From SIG603 sp964369415 (GTDB lineage Bacteria; Bacillota; Clostridia; Oscillospirales; Acutalibacteraceae), in contig CAYJFP010000046.1 in assembly GCA_964369415.1 (NCBI GenBank), positions 1 to 6,908 of the forward strand: DNA of 6,908 nt. The letters are read 5' to 3'. Positions 6,278-6,908 of this stretch are shown one piece after another. The notes beneath the pieces were generated by a model that was given only the letters and a program-made list of their open reading frames with translations, was not told the DNA's origin and did not search any database. The first letter of the stretch is position 1; each line of letters opens with the position of its first letter. The position numbers were made by a program, and so were the translations under genes.

Positions 6278-6311
6278 ATAAAAAATACGCCCTAGCAAAA
6301 ACTTAGAGCGT
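6278..6311 (-). terminator. Rho-independent terminator, minus strand
   Basis: Read on the minus strand, ACGCTCTA (6311-6304) pairs with TAGGGCGT (6294-6287) over 8 bp with one wobble, around a 9-nt loop, and is followed by ATTTTTT. It sits in an area with no called gene. It may back up the terminator at 6543-6578 or be the end of a small transcript arising between 6312 and 6548. Confidence 0.6.
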
Positions 6312-6542
6312 GATATTGTATACAGTTTCAAACTGGCATGATACCCCAAAGATAAAGTTATCTAAATGCACAAGAAAATGAAGCTCAAGCAAAATTAATC
6401 TTGATTATTTAATTATGGGGATTATAAACCTTAGTTAAAAGGTTGATTTTTAAACATAGAAAAACCCTAACACGTAAAAATACGCATCAAGGCTCTCGGT
6501 TAGCTCAATTAGCAGTATAGAGCTTCTGATTGAATTTGGACA
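6312..6542. other. intergenic stretch between two minus-strand terminators
   Basis: No open frame of useful length is seen. Structures present are a hairpin AACCTT-AGTTAA-AAGGTT (6427-6444) followed by GATTTTT, and a small palindrome CGTA-AAAA-TACG (6473-6484) inside a longer imperfect dyad. The tRNA-like half begins at 6494. A small RNA on the minus strand ending at 6278 would fit here, but nothing beyond the terminator supports one. Confidence 0.4.
6494..6540 (+). pseudogene. tRNA-like remnant, 5' half only
   Basis: T8-A9-like TA is followed by a perfect D-stem GCTC (6503-6506) with GAGC (6520-6523) and AATT opening the D-loop, as in real tRNAs. An anticodon-like stem TCTGA (6525-6529) with TTGGA (6536-6540) can form with wobble pairs, but the loop has six bases. 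No T-arm or acceptor 3' strand follows; instead a terminator hairpin starts at 6549. It is best read as a broken tRNA, possibly an old attachment site, or as chance resemblance. Confidence 0.35.
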
Positions 6543-6578
6543 TAAAAATTCCCATAGACAATGGTTCGTCTATGGGAA
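6543..6578 (-). terminator. Rho-independent terminator of the YhcG-family gene
   Basis: A perfect 11-bp stem, TTCCCATAGAC (6549-6559) with GTCTATGGGAA (6568-6578), has an 8-nt loop. On the minus strand it runs into five T residues (6548-6544). It lies about 70 bp past the stop codon at 6649-6651, a normal distance for closing that gene. Confidence 0.85.
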
Positions 6579-6648
6579 AGTTGGAAGGCGTAACAGGTTT
6601 GGATATCATCTTCTTTTAAAAGAGGGTTTGAACTCGTAGTTTAGATTA

Positions 6649-6908
6649 TTAATCCAAATCACTCAATCCTTCAGCTAATGTGTTAGTTAATCGACTAACA
6701 ATATCCTCGGCTGATGGTAAGGTGTCTTCAAGGTTTTGTGGCAATGCATCAGTTAATTTATACTCGCTAATACCCATTGGTTTTGTCATATCTTTTAATG
6801 CGTATTCAGCAATAATATCATTTTTCTTTTTGCATAGCAGTATGCCGATACTAGGATTATCCGTCTCCGATTTAAGAATTCCGTCTACTGCAGAAAGGTA
6901 AAAGTTGA
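6649..6908 (-). CDS. yhcG: YhcG/DUF1016-family PDDEXK nuclease, C-terminal part (cut by the window edge)
   Basis: The frame is open from the window edge to a TAA at 6649-6651, giving 85 complete codons with no start inside the window. The visible part begins NFYLSAVDGILK, then NPSIGILLCKKKND and EYALKDM, TKPMGISEYKL, LPQNLEDTLPS and a short acidic end. This order is characteristic of the C-terminal region of YhcG/DUF1016 proteins, predicted PDDEXK-fold nucleases of about 330-370 residues. In this family the ExK catalytic segment lies just before the NFYLSAVD stretch, so the active site is outside the window. These genes are found widely in accessory regions, often near restriction-modification or mobile genes, and their role is unsettled. 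A terminator follows at 6543-6578. Intactness of the N-terminal part cannot be judged. Confidence 0.85.
   Translation of the reverse strand, partial: NFYLSAVDGILKSETDNPSIGILLCKKKNDIIAEYALKDMTKPMGISEYKLTDALPQNLEDTLPSAEDIVSRLTNTLAEGLSDLD

Noticed and set aside
6620..6650. T-loop-like TTTGAAC near the end of the YhcG-family gene, as a possible second tRNA fragment
   Set aside because: No 5-bp T-stem pairs around it and its position overlaps or abuts a well-supported coding end, so it is treated as chance.
6681..6700. Inverted repeat TGTTAGT/ACTAACA that loosely recalls a Rex site
   Set aside because: It has TTAG instead of TTAA half sites and 6-bp spacing, and it lies inside the YhcG-family coding region.
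6680..6901. 73-codon plus-strand frame
   Set aside because: It is antisense to the minus-strand YhcG-family frame, which has clear family motifs and a terminator.

Overview
The window is AT-rich DNA. Everything in it fits a fermentative, strictly anaerobic low-GC Firmicute of the class Clostridia: two oxygen-sensitive [FeFe]-hydrogenases, a SpoIIE-type phosphatase, a Rex-type operator, strong AGGAG-like ribosome binding sites, and tRNA genes with the CCA end encoded. I cannot name a genus from the sequence. The operon most resembles the hydA2-hydS unit described in Ruminococcus albus and related hydrogenase clusters of other Clostridia.

Layout. Positions 1-386 on the plus strand hold three tRNA genes, Lys(CTT), Glu(CTC) and Asn(GTT). 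They end in a strong Rho-independent terminator, and the first bases may be the CCA end of a fourth tRNA. Positions 387-1131 have no convincing gene; they contain a 16-bp tandem duplication and scattered hairpins. A 12-bp perfect hairpin at 1132-1171 is the likely terminator of the operon that arrives from the right on the minus strand.

Positions 1315-5871 form one compact minus-strand operon, read right to left: a thioredoxin-like [2Fe-2S] ferredoxin, a sensory group C [FeFe]-hydrogenase with a PAS domain (HydS), a SpoIIE/PP2C-type phosphatase overlapping hydS by 8 bp, and a catalytic group B [FeFe]-hydrogenase (HydA2-type). Just upstream is a promoter (TTTACA, 17 bp, TAAAAT) whose -10 box lies inside a near-consensus Rex operator (TGTTAA-TATT-TTAACA). 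The inferred circuit is this: Rex senses NADH/NAD+ and gates transcription. HydS senses H2 or ferredoxin redox state through its H-cluster and passes the signal through its PAS domain and helical tail. The phosphatase relays the signal to an unknown phosphoprotein, and HydA2 makes or uses H2 with ferredoxin.

Positions 5932-6548 have no convincing gene; they show decayed-looking sequence, a tRNA-like half and two minus-strand terminators. Positions 6649-6908 are the C-terminal 85 codons of a minus-strand YhcG/DUF1016 PDDEXK nuclease-family gene cut by the window edge. This suggests that an accessory region begins there.

The hydrogen-sensing module is a known type and not new, but its mechanism is unresolved. 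This copy is unusually pared down: no kinase partner, no HydB/HydC subunits and no rex gene are seen beside it.
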